64,000 bases of DNA from Pogostemon cablin (GCA_023678885.1 CM042979.1:26588981-26652980); one strand, 5' to 3'; positions 34,286-45,429 are shown, numbered from the stretch's first letter. Translations and numbers: made by a program. Notes: generated by a model from the letters alone, not told the origin.

Positions 34286-35965
34286 ATGGAGAACAATGGT
34301 GAGTTTGAAGTGCGAGGTAGAATTGGGCGTCGTCTCATCTTCTTCCCGCTTCCACTGCAAGGCCATATCAATCCCATTCTTCAATTGGCCAACATTCTCC
34401 ACTCCAGAGGATTCTCCATCACCATTCTCCACCTCAAACTCAACTCCCCTAATCCTTCTAATTATCCCCATTTCACCTTTCATCTCATCGACGATGGATC
34501 ATTCGAGACCGACGCTACTGCCAAATCCGACCTGGTGTCCTTTCTTATGAAGCTCAATGACAACTGTATCCACCCTTTCGAGGAAGCTCTAGCTCAGTTG
34601 ATAGCAGATGCGTCTGCAGATCCCGTCGCGTGTTTGATTTCGGATGCTGTCTGGTATTTCACGACTGCAGTTTGCCGGAGTTTGAAGCTTCCGAGGATCG
34701 TTTTGAGAACTGGAGCTGTCTGCTCTTTCCTCGCTTTTGCTGCCTTTCCACTTCTGGTAGAGAAAGGGTACCTCCCTGTTCAAGGTTTGTTTCTAAAGCA
34801 TTTGGGCTGCTGTTGTTTATGTTTTTAGGTTGTGGAAATGTGCTGCGTTTATTTGAGATTTCTTTTGGATCGAAAGATAGATTTGAAATTGTTTGGACCT
34901 ATTTGGCTGGGATCGTTCTGTTTTATTCTTTTGATGATTCAATTTTGTCTATCTAAATGCAACTTAGAAGAATCATGTGATGATGTAGAAATATGAGCAC
35001 AATAAGTAATAATCTTGAAATCAAATACGAGAAGAGATTGCTTTAAACACGATTTCTTATGTTATGTAGATGATAGACTGGAAGATCCAGTTGTGGAGCT
35101 TCATCCACTTAGAATCAAAGATCTTCCGGTGATCTCCACGGCTTATACGGAGATCGCAACGGCTTATCAGCAGCTGTATGACCTAGTGGAGAATATGATT
35201 AAGGAAACAAAAGCTTCTTCAGGATTAATTTGGAACACTTTTCAAGAACTCGAAGATATAGCCATTGCCAAACTTCACCAAGAGTTTGGAATCCCAGTCT
35301 TCCCATTAGGTCCGTTTCACAAGCACTTTGCAACCACTTCAAGTAGCTTGATTGCCGAGGACCACACTTCAATCTCCTGGCTAGACAAACAAGAGCCCAA
35401 ATCTGTCATTTACGTGAGCTTCGGTAGCATTGCAGCAATGGAAGAGAAGGACTTCTTGGAGGTAGCTTGGGGACTAGCCAACAGCAAGCATCCATTTTTA
35501 TGGGTCGTGCGCCCTGGATTGATTCGTGGCGCTGAATGGTTAGAGCCTCTGCCGGAAAACTTTCTTGAGAAGTTGGATGGAAGAGGGCATATTGTGAAGT
35601 GGGCTCCTCAATAGGAAGTGTTGGCACATCCTTCTGTGGGAGCATTTTGGACTCACAGTGGATGGAACTCAACTCTAGAGAGCATCTGCGAAGGAGTACC
35701 GATGATCTGTTCACCATGTTTCACTGATCAGCTGGTGAATTCGCGCTATGTTAGCCATGTTTGGAGAGTTGGTGTACGGTTGGAGAATGGCCTAAGCAGG
35801 GAGAGCATTGATTCGGCTATTAAAACAATATTCGACGAGAAAGAAGGCAGCGAAATTAGAGAAAGGGCCTTACATTTCAAAGAAGAGGCTACTCGCTGTC
35901 TTCAACCTGGAGGCTCTTCATTTGAATCCTTAAGCAGCTTGGTGAATTATATCTCACTGTTTTAA
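34286..35965 (+). pseudogene. UGT-1: UGT76-like UDP-glycosyltransferase with a stop codon in the PSPG box
   Basis: Family-1 glycosyltransferase that would move a sugar from UDP-sugar to a small molecule in the cytosol. Exons 34286-34784 and 35070-35965 (phase-1 intron, as in its neighbours) give 465 codons. Catalytic His27 lies in LQGHINP. The acceptor half is intact, and the donor-binding PSPG box begins at Trp344. Codon 348 is TAG (35612-35614) in WAPQ-stop-EV, where UGT-2, -3 and -4 have Gln, consistent with one C-to-T change. The rest of the frame to 35965 is intact, including HSGWNS and the final DQ of the box. The product would lose the donor site, so it is probably a recent pseudogene; a sequencing error or readthrough is possible. 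It differs clearly from UGT-2 to -4 (different C-terminus and N-terminal extension). Confidence 0.88.
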
Positions 35966-36045
35966 TCTTTTAAATTCCATAAATTTGATTTGAAACTGTA
36001 TTTGTTAATCTTTGTACGGACTTGGAAGCATTATATGGTCTTCTG

Positions 36046-36560
36046 TCTAGGTTTAGATCTTAAGGATATTTGATGGACCCATCCCATGTGGTAACAAAGT
36101 AGTGAAAGATGCTTTTTCTAGATAGGGGCCATTCATTGTTTTATCAGTTTTAATATCCATCACGTTTGTGTAAAGTTATCCAATTCTTTCAGCTAAATAA
36201 ATAAATTGTGGTTGAATTATTGAAATCCAGGATGGGATAAACCTTAATCAAATGCTCTTAGTTATACTTGTTTCTCAGTACGCCCTTTATCTTATGACTA
36301 ATCATGCACCAAGAATGTAATGAAGAAATAGAAAAGACAGCACCTGAATGCCGATATTATATTATTTTATTTAGTTAAAAATGTAAAAATAAATTCTATT
36401 TTTCTAGATTACTTGATCTAAAGTTCTGATAGTACCAAGTAGTGGTCCATTAATCTCATGAGCTCCTTAATTTGTTCATATGTGGAGTATTTTTAATATG
36501 CAGTGCAGGCAAAGTTTAGCTGCCTACATAATTGCTTACTCAAGTGAAGTCTTAGAGATA
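36046..36560. repeat. Duplicated intergenic block, copy 1 (upstream of UGT-2)
   Basis: TTAGATCTTAAGGATATTTG, GACCCATCCCATGTGG, GAAATCCAGGATG, CACCAAGAATGTAATGAA and GTGGTCCATTAATCTCATGA recur in the same order at about 38850-39345 and 41430-41960, and partly at 58620-58810. This is the spacer of a tandem duplication unit that carries the putative promoter of each UGT. Confidence 0.85.
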
Positions 36561-36582
36561 TCCTTGATTGAACAGAGAATCC

Positions 36583-38047
36583 ATGGAAAGAAGATGCAGA
36601 ATAGTGCTGTTTCCTTTTCCATCTCAAGGGCATATCAATCCCATGATTCAGCTTGCTCAAATCTTGCACTCAAAAGGATTCATCATCTCTATCATTCATA
36701 CTCGGTATAACTCGCTGGACACATCCAAGTACCCTCACTTCACCTTTCATCTTATCTCAGACGGTTTATCAGACACTGCAACTTCATTATCAGATCCTAA
36801 ACTCATCATCAAAATCCTCATGGCCTCCTGTATAGAGCCGTTTGACCATTGCTTGGCTCAATTATGCTCCGATGTAACAAGTGATCGTGTCGTGTGCTTG
36901 ATTTCTGATAGTGTTTGGTATTTCACACATGCTACTGCTGAGAAATATGATCTCCCAAGGATTGTTCTTCGGACTAGCAGTATTTGCTCGTTTCGGTCTT
37001 TCGCTTCTTTGCCTCTGCTACGGGAAAAGGGTTACTTCTCCAACAGGGGTATGTTCGTTTTTGCATATCCTCATGTCCTTATATACAGTTCTATGGCAGA
37101 ATCTTTCCGATGTTATTTCATACGTATCTTTTGCATATTAGTGAAATATGATCCTCTACTTTACTATTTGTTTCAGATTCTGAAATGGAGGCTGCAATTC
37201 AAGAGCTCCCACCTCTTAAAGTGAAGGATATTCCTACATTTGATATGCACGAGATTCTACATAACTTAGTGGAAGAAGCGAAGAATGCTTCAGGTCTCAT
37301 TTTTAACACATTTAAAGAACTTGAAGAATCTGAGTTGTCTAAACTGGTCAATGAGCAATTTATCATGCCAATTTTTCCAATTGGACCATTTCATAAGTTT
37401 CTTTTCAGCTGCCTCAAGCAGTTTGTTGACACAAGACAGAAGCTCTATTTCGTGGCTCGAAACATGACAATTCTGTGCTCTATGTAAGCTTTGGGAGCGT
37501 AGCAGCAATGGATGAAGAGATTCTATTCGAAGTAGCTTGGGGGTTAGCCAACAGTGAGCAGCAATTCTTGTGGGTGGTTCGGCCTGGCTCAGTCCATGGT
37601 TCAGAGTGGCTAGAAAAGCTTTCAGATGATTTGTTGAGATCAGTTTGTGAGAGAAGCCACATTGTGAAATGGGCTCCCCAGCAGGAAGTTCTGTCTCATC
37701 CCTCCATTGGTGGCTTCTGGACTCATAGTGGATGGAATTCAACACTGGAGAGTATCTGCGAAGGAGTTCCGATGATCTGTTCCCCTTTCTTTGGTGATCA
37801 GATGGTGAACTCTAGATGTGTAAGTGATGTATGGAAAATCGGGATCAAGTTGGAGAAAGGAATCGAGAGGGGAGAGATTGAGGATAAAATTAGAAAATTG
37901 ATGTCGAGTGGAGAGGGGGATGAAATCAGGCAAAGAGCTTTGTGTTTGAAAAACAAGGTCGATCTCTGCTCTAATGAAGCTGGTTCTTCGTATCAACCTC
38001 TGGATGGCTTGATTGAGTTCATTTTATCATTTCAATCTTCTGCTTGA
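36583..38047 (+). pseudogene. UGT-2: UGT76-like UDP-glycosyltransferase, frameshifted
   Basis: Exons 36583-37048 and 37177-38047, with the same phase-1 intron position as UGT-3 and -4. Exon 1 is intact with FPSQGHINP and LISDSVWYF (catalytic His and its Asp partner). In exon 2, comparison with UGT-4 shows an extra T near 37398 (AAGTTTCTTTTC versus AAGTTCTTTTC) and a net loss of 5 bases near 37465 (ETRAPNS region). They sum to -4, so the frame is not restored. Downstream, the PSPG box (WAPQQEVLSHPSIGGFWTHS and on, HSGWNS, ending GDQ) is preserved in the shifted frame through the stop at 38047. Both exons stay highly similar to UGT-3 and -4, so loss is recent. No full-length enzyme can be made. 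Confidence 0.9.
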
Positions 38048-38588
38048 TCATAACCTCCTGCTTATTCACACGGATTACAACTAAGGAGCTGCTTGGTGTG
38101 CTGTAGAAGAACTCCCAATGGGAATAAGAGGGTAATGAATGTCATTGTCAATGCTTGTTTAAATTTATTTCACTTCAGTTGAAATAAAAATAAAGATATG
38201 TTATTACTACCCCTCATAAATTAACTATCTCCCTCCTATCGTTTGTCACCATTCAATTACCATTAATGCCTCAATTACTTTCATTACCGTTACCATTCCA
38301 CTTTTTAATCCAAGCATGCCCTAAGTACTAATAGCCACAATGATGTTTCTACGCAAACTTCTCCTTGTCATCATGTTTCATACATGTTCTCATATTAGAA
38401 GACGCTTGGTTCAAATTTCAGACCGAAGACGATAATGGAAATTATTAGTGCAATGATAATGAGAATGAAGTTGATTGAAGGAGGTGGGGTAGTCATTAAA
38501 AATCAATAGGGATGATTGTAGACTTTGGATTCATATTACCTAATACCAAGCATGAGGAATTAAAATTAATATTCTTTCATTCTTATTA

Positions 38589-38790
38589 CGGTTGGAGAAT
38601 GGCCTTAAGCAGGGAGAGCATTGATTCTGCTATTAAAACAATATATTCGAGGAATAAGAAGGCCGTGAAATTAGAGAAAGGGCCTTACATATCAAAGAAG
38701 AGGCTACTCTCTGTCTTCAACCTGGAGGCTCTTCATTTGAATCCTTAAGCAGGTTGGTGAATTACATCTCACTGTTTTAATCTTTTGGAT
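38589..38790 (+). pseudogene. UGT fragment, C-terminal end of a UGT-1-type gene
   Basis: CGGTTGGAGAATGGCC through GTGAATTACATCTCACTG matches the last about 190 nt of UGT-1 (35777-35965), with frameshifts. It begins abruptly after unrelated AT-rich DNA (ATTCTTATTA). The same junction occurs at about 58389, so the truncated copy was duplicated after it formed. Confidence 0.85.
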
Positions 38791-38849
38791 TCCATAAATT
38801 TGATTTGAAACTGTCTTTTGTAATCTTTGTGAGGCCTTGGAAGCATTTG

Positions 38850-39345
38850 ATTGTCTTCTGTGCATGAGTATATTTGATGGACCCATCCCATGTGGTAATA
38901 ATGTATTCAAAGATGCTCTTTCAGATAGGGACCATTCATTTATTATCCAAATCTCTATCACGTTTGCGCAAAGTAATTCAATTATTTTCAGATAATTAAT
39001 AAAATGTGGTTGAATTATTGAAATCCAGGATGAGATTAAACCTGCATCAAATGCTCTAACTTAATTATAAATGTTTCTCAATACGCCTTTATTTTATGAC
39101 CAATCATGCACCAAGAATGTAATGAATAAATAGAAAAGAGAGCCCCTGAATACCAATGGTAAATTATTTTATTTAATTAAACATGTGAATAAATTCTACT
39201 CCATTTCTTTAGATTACTTGACCTAAAGTTCTGACAGCACTAACTAGTGGTCCATTAATCTCATGAGCTCTTATTTGATCAAGTGAGGAATATTACATTT
39301 CATCTGCAGTGCAGGAAAAGTCTAGCTTCCTAGAGATATCTTGAT
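38850..39345. repeat. Duplicated intergenic block, copy 2 (upstream of UGT-3)
   Basis: Same order of shared phrases as 36046-36560, ending in TTGAACAGAGAATCCATGGA at the start codon of UGT-3. Confidence 0.85.
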
Positions 39346-39359
39346 TGAACAGAGAATCC

Positions 39360-41124
39360 ATGGACAAGAAAAAAAGATGCAGAATAGTGCTGTTTCCATT
39401 TCCATTTCAAGGGCATATCAATCCCATGATGCAGCTTGCTCGAATCTTGCACTCAAAAGGATTCATCATCTCTATCATTCACACTTGGTACAACTCTCTG
39501 GAAACATCCAAGTACCCTCACTTCACCTTTCATCTTATTTCAGATGGTTTATCAGACACCCCAACTTCACTATCAGATCATATTCTCATCATCAAAACCC
39601 TCATCGCCTCCTGTATAGAGCCGTTCGACCATTGCTTGGCTCAGTTATGCTCCAATGTACCTAGTGATCGTGTTGTGTGTTTGATTTCAGATGCTTTTTG
39701 GTATTTCACACAAGCTACTGCTGAGAAATATGATCTCCCAAGGATTGTTCTTCGGACTAGCAGCATTTGCTCGTTTCGGGCTTTTGCTGCTTTGCCTCTG
39801 CTATGGGAAAATGGCTACTTCTCCAACTGGGGTACGTTCATTTCTTCATATCCTCATGTCCTTATAAGGCAGAATCTCTCTGCTGTTATTTCATACTCCC
39901 TCCCCAACCACCCTTCCCGTTTACTATACCACGTTGTTTAAGAAAAAAATTGTTCTTTTTGACCAATTTTATTGACTTTAGAGGTATTGTAATGTTTTTT
40001 AGTAATAAAAAGAATGTAAAGTAATGGAACGTGTGAAAAAATGAGTGATAAATTTGAAATTAAAGTAACTTTTGAGGTTGTTGGATAAAGTAATGTTTCC
40101 TGTTTTGTGTGTGAAAAGGGTGATTTGAAATGGACGAATAAGGAAAATGTGAAGGGTGGTGTGGGACAGAGGGAGTAAATACTTTTTCAAATTAGTGAAA
40201 ATACGATCCTCTTTTACATTTTTTTTTTCAGATTCTGAGATGGAGGCTGCAGTTCAAGAGCTCCCACCTCTTAAAGTGAAGGATATTCCATCATTTGAAA
40301 CGCCCAACCAAGTCAATGATATGTATGATTTTTTACGTAGGTTGGTGGAAGAAACTAAGAAAGCTTCGGGTCTCATTTTCAACACATTTAAAGAACTTGA
40401 AGAATCTGAGTTGTCTAAACTAGTCAATGACCAATTTCTCATGCCAATTTTTCCAATTGGACCATTTCATAAGCACTTTTCAGCTGCCTCAATCAGTTTG
40501 TTGACACAAGACAGAAGCTCTATTTCGTGGCTCGAAACACGAGCTCCCAAATCTGTGCTCTTTGTAAGCTTTGGGACCGTAGCAGAAATGGATGAAAAGA
40601 GTCTACTCGAAGTAGCTTGGGGGTTAGCCAACAGTGAGCAGCAATTCTTGTGGGTGCTTCGGCCTGGTTCAGTCCGTGGTTCGGAGTGGCTAGAAATGCT
40701 TCCAGATGAGTTGTTGAGTTTAGTTAGTGAGAGAAGCCACATTGTGAAATGGGCTCCTCAACAAGAAGTTCTCTCTCATCCCTCCGTTGGTGGCTTCTGG
40801 ACTCATAGTGGATGGAATTCAACGATTGAGAGTATATGTGAAGGAGTTCCGATGATCTGTTCCCCTTTCTTTGGTGATCAGATGGTGAACTCCAGATATG
40901 TAAGTGATGTGTGGAAAATCGGGATAAAGTTGGAGAAAGGAATCGAGAGGGGGGAGATCGAGGAGGCGATCAGAAGACTGATGTCGAGTGAAGTGGATGA
41001 AATCAGGCAAAGAGTTGTGTGTTTGAAGAACAAGGTTGATCTCTGCTCTAATGAAGCTGGTTCTTCATACCAAGCTCTAGATGGCTTGGTTGATTATATT
41101 TTATCATTTCAATCTTCTTCTTGA
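39360..41124 (+). CDS. UGT-3: UGT76-like UDP-glycosyltransferase, intact (454 aa)
   Basis: Predicted cytosolic enzyme that glycosylates a small-molecule acceptor; the acceptor is unknown. Exons 39360-39831 and 40232-41124 (GT-AG, phase 1). Catalytic His19 lies in FQGHINP and its likely Asp partner is Asp111 in LISDAFWYF. The PSPG donor-binding box spans residues 331-374, beginning WAPQQEV and ending FFGDQ. It has HSGWNS where many plant UGTs have HCGWNS; Ser occurs in the other copies here too and is known in UGT76-type enzymes. The terminal Gln of PSPG favours UDP-glucose. Length is normal (450-460). The 400-nt intron is enlarged by a MITE (39896-40175). The ATG is preceded by the same CAGAGAATCC context in UGT-2, -3 and -4, supporting this start. 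Confidence 0.93.
39896..40175. mobile_element. Stowaway-like MITE in the intron of UGT-3
   Basis: CTCCCTCCCCAACCACCCTTC at the left pairs with GAAGGGTGGTGTGGGACAGA at the right end (ending GGGAG), with TA on both sides. The 280-bp insertion accounts for most of the size difference between this intron (400 nt) and that of UGT-4 (114 nt). Confidence 0.92.
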
Positions 41125-41429
41125 TCATAGCCTCCTGTTTATTCACAAGGATTACTTAAGCTGCTTAGTGCGCTGTAGTAGAACTCTCAATGGGAATAAG
41201 AGGGTAATGAATGTCATTGTCAATTCTTGTTTGATTTTATTTCACTTCAGTGGGAATAAAAATAAAGTTATCCCTACCCCTCATTCATTAACTACCTCCC
41301 CCCTCATTCGGAATGTGAACGACAATGGAAATCATTAATGAGTGTAATGGTAATGGGAATGAAGTTGATTGAAGGAGGTGAAGTAGTCATTGTTAATCTT
41401 TGTGTGGCCATGGAAGCATTTGATTGCCT

Positions 41430-41960
41430 TTTGTCTAGGTTTAGATCTTAAATGTAAAGAGGATATTTGAAGAACCCATCCCATGTAATAAATTAGTGAA
41501 AGATGCTTGTTCCAGATGGAGACCATTCATTTTTTATCAGTTTAAATCTCCATCATGTTTGCATAGAGTAATCCAATTCTTATCAGCTAATTGATAAAAT
41601 GTGATTGAATTATTTAAATCCAGGATGCGTAAAACCTGCATCAAATGCTCCAACTTAGTTATGACCTTTTTCAATACGCCTTTATCTTATGACCAATCAT
41701 GCACCAAGAATATAATGAAGAAATAGAAAAGAGACCCTGAATACCAATGGTAAATTTATTTAATTCGTGAAACATGTGAATAAATTCTACTCCATTACTT
41801 TAGATTACTTGATCTAAAGTTCTGACAGTACCAACTAGTGGTCCATTGATCTCATGAGCTCCTTTTATTTGATCATGTGAGGAGTAATATATTTCATCTG
41901 CAGTGCAGGAAAAGTGTAGGTGGCTATTCGATTCCTTACTTAAGTGAAGTCCTAAAGTTA
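41430..41960. repeat. Duplicated intergenic block, copy 3 (upstream of UGT-4)
   Basis: Same shared phrases as copies 1 and 2. It retains GGTGGCTATTCGATTCCTTACT before the start, which copy 2 lacks and copy 1 has in a similar form. Confidence 0.85.
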
Positions 41961-41981
41961 TCTTGATTGAACAGAGAATCC

Positions 41982-43457
41982 ATGGACAAGAAAAAAAGAT
42001 GCAGAATAGTGCTGTTTCCATTTCCATTTCAAGGGCATATCAATCCCATGATGCAGCTTGCTCGAATCTTGCACTCAAAAGGATTCATCATCTCTATCAT
42101 TCACACTCAGTATAACTCTCTGGACACATCCAAGTACCCTCACTTCACCTTTCATGTTCTCTCAGATGGTTTATCAGACACCCCAACTTCACTATCAGAT
42201 TCATTTATCATCATCAAAACCCTCATGGCCTCCTGTATAGAGCCGTTTGACCATTGCTTGGCTCAGTTATGCTCCGATGTATCGAGTGATCGCGTTGTGT
42301 GCTTGATTTCAGATGCTGTTTGGTATTTCACACAAGCTATTGCTGAGAAATATGATCTACCAAGGATTGTTCTTCGGACTAGCAGCATTGGCTCGTTTCG
42401 GGCTTTCGCTGCTTTGCCTCTGCTACGGGAAAAGGGCTACTTCTCCAAGAGGGGTACGTACCGTTCGTTCTTGCTTATCCTCATGTCCTTATAAGGCAGA
42501 ATCTTTCTGCTGTTATTTCATTTTCATATTAGTGAAATTATGATCCTCTTTTAATTTTTTTTCTAAGATTCTGAGATGGAGGCTGCAGTTGAAGAGCTCC
42601 CACCTCTTAAAGTGAAGGATATTCCAACATTTGAAACGCCCTACGAAGATTTGTATGATATTGTACATAGCTTTGTGGAAGAAACGAAGAAAGCTTCAGG
42701 TCTCATTTTCAACACATTTAAAGAACTTGAAGAATCTGAGTTGTCTAAACTGGTCAATGAGCAATTTGTCATGCCAATTTTCCCAATTGGACCATTTCAT
42801 AAGTTCTTTTCAGCTGCCTCAAGCAGTTTGTTTACACAAGACAGAAGCTCTATTTCGTGGCTCGAAACACGAGCTCCCAACTCTGTGCTCTATGTAAGCT
42901 TTGGGAGCGTAGCAGCAATGGATGAAAAGAGTCTACTCGAAGTAGCTTGGGGGTTAGCCAACAGTGAGCAGCAATTCTTGTGGGTGGTTCGGCCCGGTTC
43001 AGTGCGCGGTTCAGAGTGGCTAGAAATGATTCCAGAAGAGTTGTTGAGTTTAGTTAGTGAGAGAAGCCACATTGTGAAATGGGCTCCCCAACAAGAAGTT
43101 CTGTCTCATCCCTCCGTTGGTGGTTTCTTGACTCATAGTGGATGGAATTCAACAATGGAGAGTATCTGCGAAGGAGTTCCGATGATCTGTTCCCATTTCT
43201 TTGGTGATCAGACGGTGAACGCTAGATATGTGAATGATGTATGGAAAATTGGGATCAAGTTGGAGAAAGGAATCAAGAGGGGGGAGATCGAGGAGGCTAT
43301 CAGGAGACTGATGTCGAGTGGTGAAGGGGATGAAATCAGGCAAAGAGTTGCGTGTTTGAAGAACAAGGTTGATCTGTGCTCTAATGAAGCTGGTTCTTCA
43401 TCTCAAGCTTTAGATGGCTTAGTTGATTTCATTTTATCATTTCAATCTTCTGCTTGA
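41982..43457 (+). CDS. UGT-4: UGT76-like UDP-glycosyltransferase, intact (453 aa)
   Basis: Closest relative of UGT-3. Exons 41982-42453 and 42568-43457 with a short 114-nt intron that uses an AAG acceptor. The first 11 residues are identical to UGT-3, with His19 and Asp111 in the same places. The PSPG box spans residues 329-372. It carries Leu where the siblings have Trp (GGF-L-THSGWNS) and His where they have Pro (ICS-H-FFGDQ); the second change is unusual and could affect donor binding. The variable region just after the intron (residues about 172-185, ETPYEDLYDI versus ETPNQVNDMYDF in UGT-3) lies in the part of UGTs that shapes acceptor choice, so the two may differ in substrate. No stops or frameshifts. 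Confidence 0.93.
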
Positions 43458-43769
43458 TTATAACCTCCTGCTTATTCACAAGGATTTTTGCTAAGTACTA
43501 ATAGCCAACTTCTCTTTGTACCCAAGTTTCATTCATGTTCTTGTTTATATTAAATAAACTTGTAGGAGTGCCTCAACACTTGACTATGTTTGTTTTGAGT
43601 TTTGAAAATCAATTTTGGTTAATGAAATCTATTTTTATATTTTTAAGTGATTCTAATAGTACTCATATTTCTTTTCCTCAAAGATCTTAAAAGAAAAACA
43701 AGTTCTGAGTAGTTATTAAAATTTTATGAAATATTTAAGAAAATCACATTAATATTCATTTTTAGAGGC

Positions 43770-44400
43770 ATTGGAGCGAATCCAAATATTGCCAAGTTCT
43801 TGTGACAAGAAAAAGGAGTTGAAAGATGAAGTGGTTGGACTCATCGAAAGTAGCCGAGGCTGCCGAACAGTCTCGAAAGGAAAAAGTGAAAAGAAAAAAT
43901 ATATCCAATCTGTTTTATTTTTTAATTCTCTTTAGGAAATAAAATTATTAAAACTTTATATGATTTAGGAGCAAATATAAATCTAATACATCCTTAATCT
44001 CTCTTTGAAATGCTAAAAATTGGAAATCTTAATTCCACTATTTTTATTTTTAGTTTTTTAATTATATTATTCTTATTTTTTTACTGAGCTAACTAGAATC
44101 AAATTGATGATGGTTAGGTTTAAAATTGTGTCAAATTTTACATATGTTGGTAACTATGAATAGATTCATTTTTCATATTGATTTTGTCGGTTATGAGTAT
44201 GAGGAAAGATGAAGAAGTTCCACTCACGGTGAGGAGGTCATTTTAGCCACTGCAAAGGCTATAATGGATATTAATTAAGGAGGATTGATTTTGAGACATA
44301 AACAGAAGATGGTGAAACTCAAAGGCAAAATAATGAGCACACCTTTATGATGGAAGATATGGGCTAAACTTCTATGGTTTAACACTAGATAGGAGACAAC
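43770..44400 (+). mobile_element. Ty3/gypsy gag-protease relic
   Basis: Translated pieces LYDLGANINLI (near 43950-43985) and RKDEEVPLTVRRSF (near 44200-44245), followed after a 1-bp loss by ATAKAIMDIN, match the retropepsin of Athila/Tat-type gypsy elements (DLGASINLMP ... PFLATA.A.IDV). Stops and a frameshift show decay. No LTRs were found around it. Confidence 0.7.
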
Positions 44401-45066
44401 CCTGTATTTGCCTTCTTTATGCTTTAAATTTTTATGTGTTTTATTTATTTATTTTTTTATTGTGCTATCAGGTGATTTATTCGTATTTGTTTTTGGATGT
44501 CGAATTAAACTTGCAAGTGGGGTGTTAATAATTAGAATTTTTTTTGTGTTATTCCATTTGAGGAATTTGTTGGAACGAAACCCAATATGCAAGAATTTCA
44601 GATGAGTTTTGCAGTGGAGAAATTAAAAATACACAGTTGATCAAGAGGGAGGGTGAGATTTCTCGCCTCTCTTTGTGTAACTGTAATACATGATCTAGTA
44701 TGCGCATTCTACTTCTAACACTAAGTACGACATTATTAAATGATTAAAGCTTGGCACTGTGCGCCCAAATATCCTTTAGTATTAAATGGAATACCCTTTA
44801 GTAAGGACGTGTATTTTTTATTTACTAGAAAAAAAATTAATGAAAGTTTAAAATCTTTGAAACAAAATTTTGTACTCTTACTAATTAAAGTGTATATCCT
44901 TTAAAACAAAATGTTGCACTTTTACTCACCTTGTGTATTTAGGGACACAAGAGACCAATTCTTATTAAATACACTATAAGTATCGAGAGCAACTAGTGCA
45001 AAATCTTCTCTACCATATTATAAATAGAAAATGTTGTCCTCACTCCACTTAATCAATTAACATGCA
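44400..45066. other. AT-rich DNA, nothing recognised
   Basis: A hydrophobic 65-codon frame at 44408-44605 has no coding signature. It probably continues the gypsy debris. Confidence 0.4.
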
Positions 45067-45332
45067 CTCCCTCCGTCCCACAGAAGTTGTAACATTTTTA
45101 TTTTTAGATTATTCCATAAAAGTTGTTACATTTCCTTTTTTAAGTATATGTTACCTACCCAAAACAATTAATCTATTCATATGGAGCCCACACACACTTC
45201 ACACACACCACTAATACATCTACCCACTACATATTAAAATATTATATCCTCAACCTATTACCCATTAAATTATTATACTCCTTAATCTCCGTGCCCAAAA
45301 AAAATATTATATTTTTAATGAGACGGAGGGAG
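45067..45332. mobile_element. Stowaway-like MITE
   Basis: CTCCCTCCGTCCC at the left; GAGACGGAGGGAG followed by TA at the right; 266 bp. Confidence 0.9.
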
Positions 45333-45429
45333 TAAGTTTTTTAATTAATTTGTAGTCTCCCCTTAATTAATGCTATCTTTTATTTTCATTTTTATTATTT
45401 TTTTAAAATTTTTACTTATATGTAAAAGA

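Noticed and set aside
35618..35731. HSGWNS instead of HCGWNS taken as a damaging change in the UGTs
   Set aside because: All four genes share it and it is known in UGT76-type enzymes, so it is a family trait.
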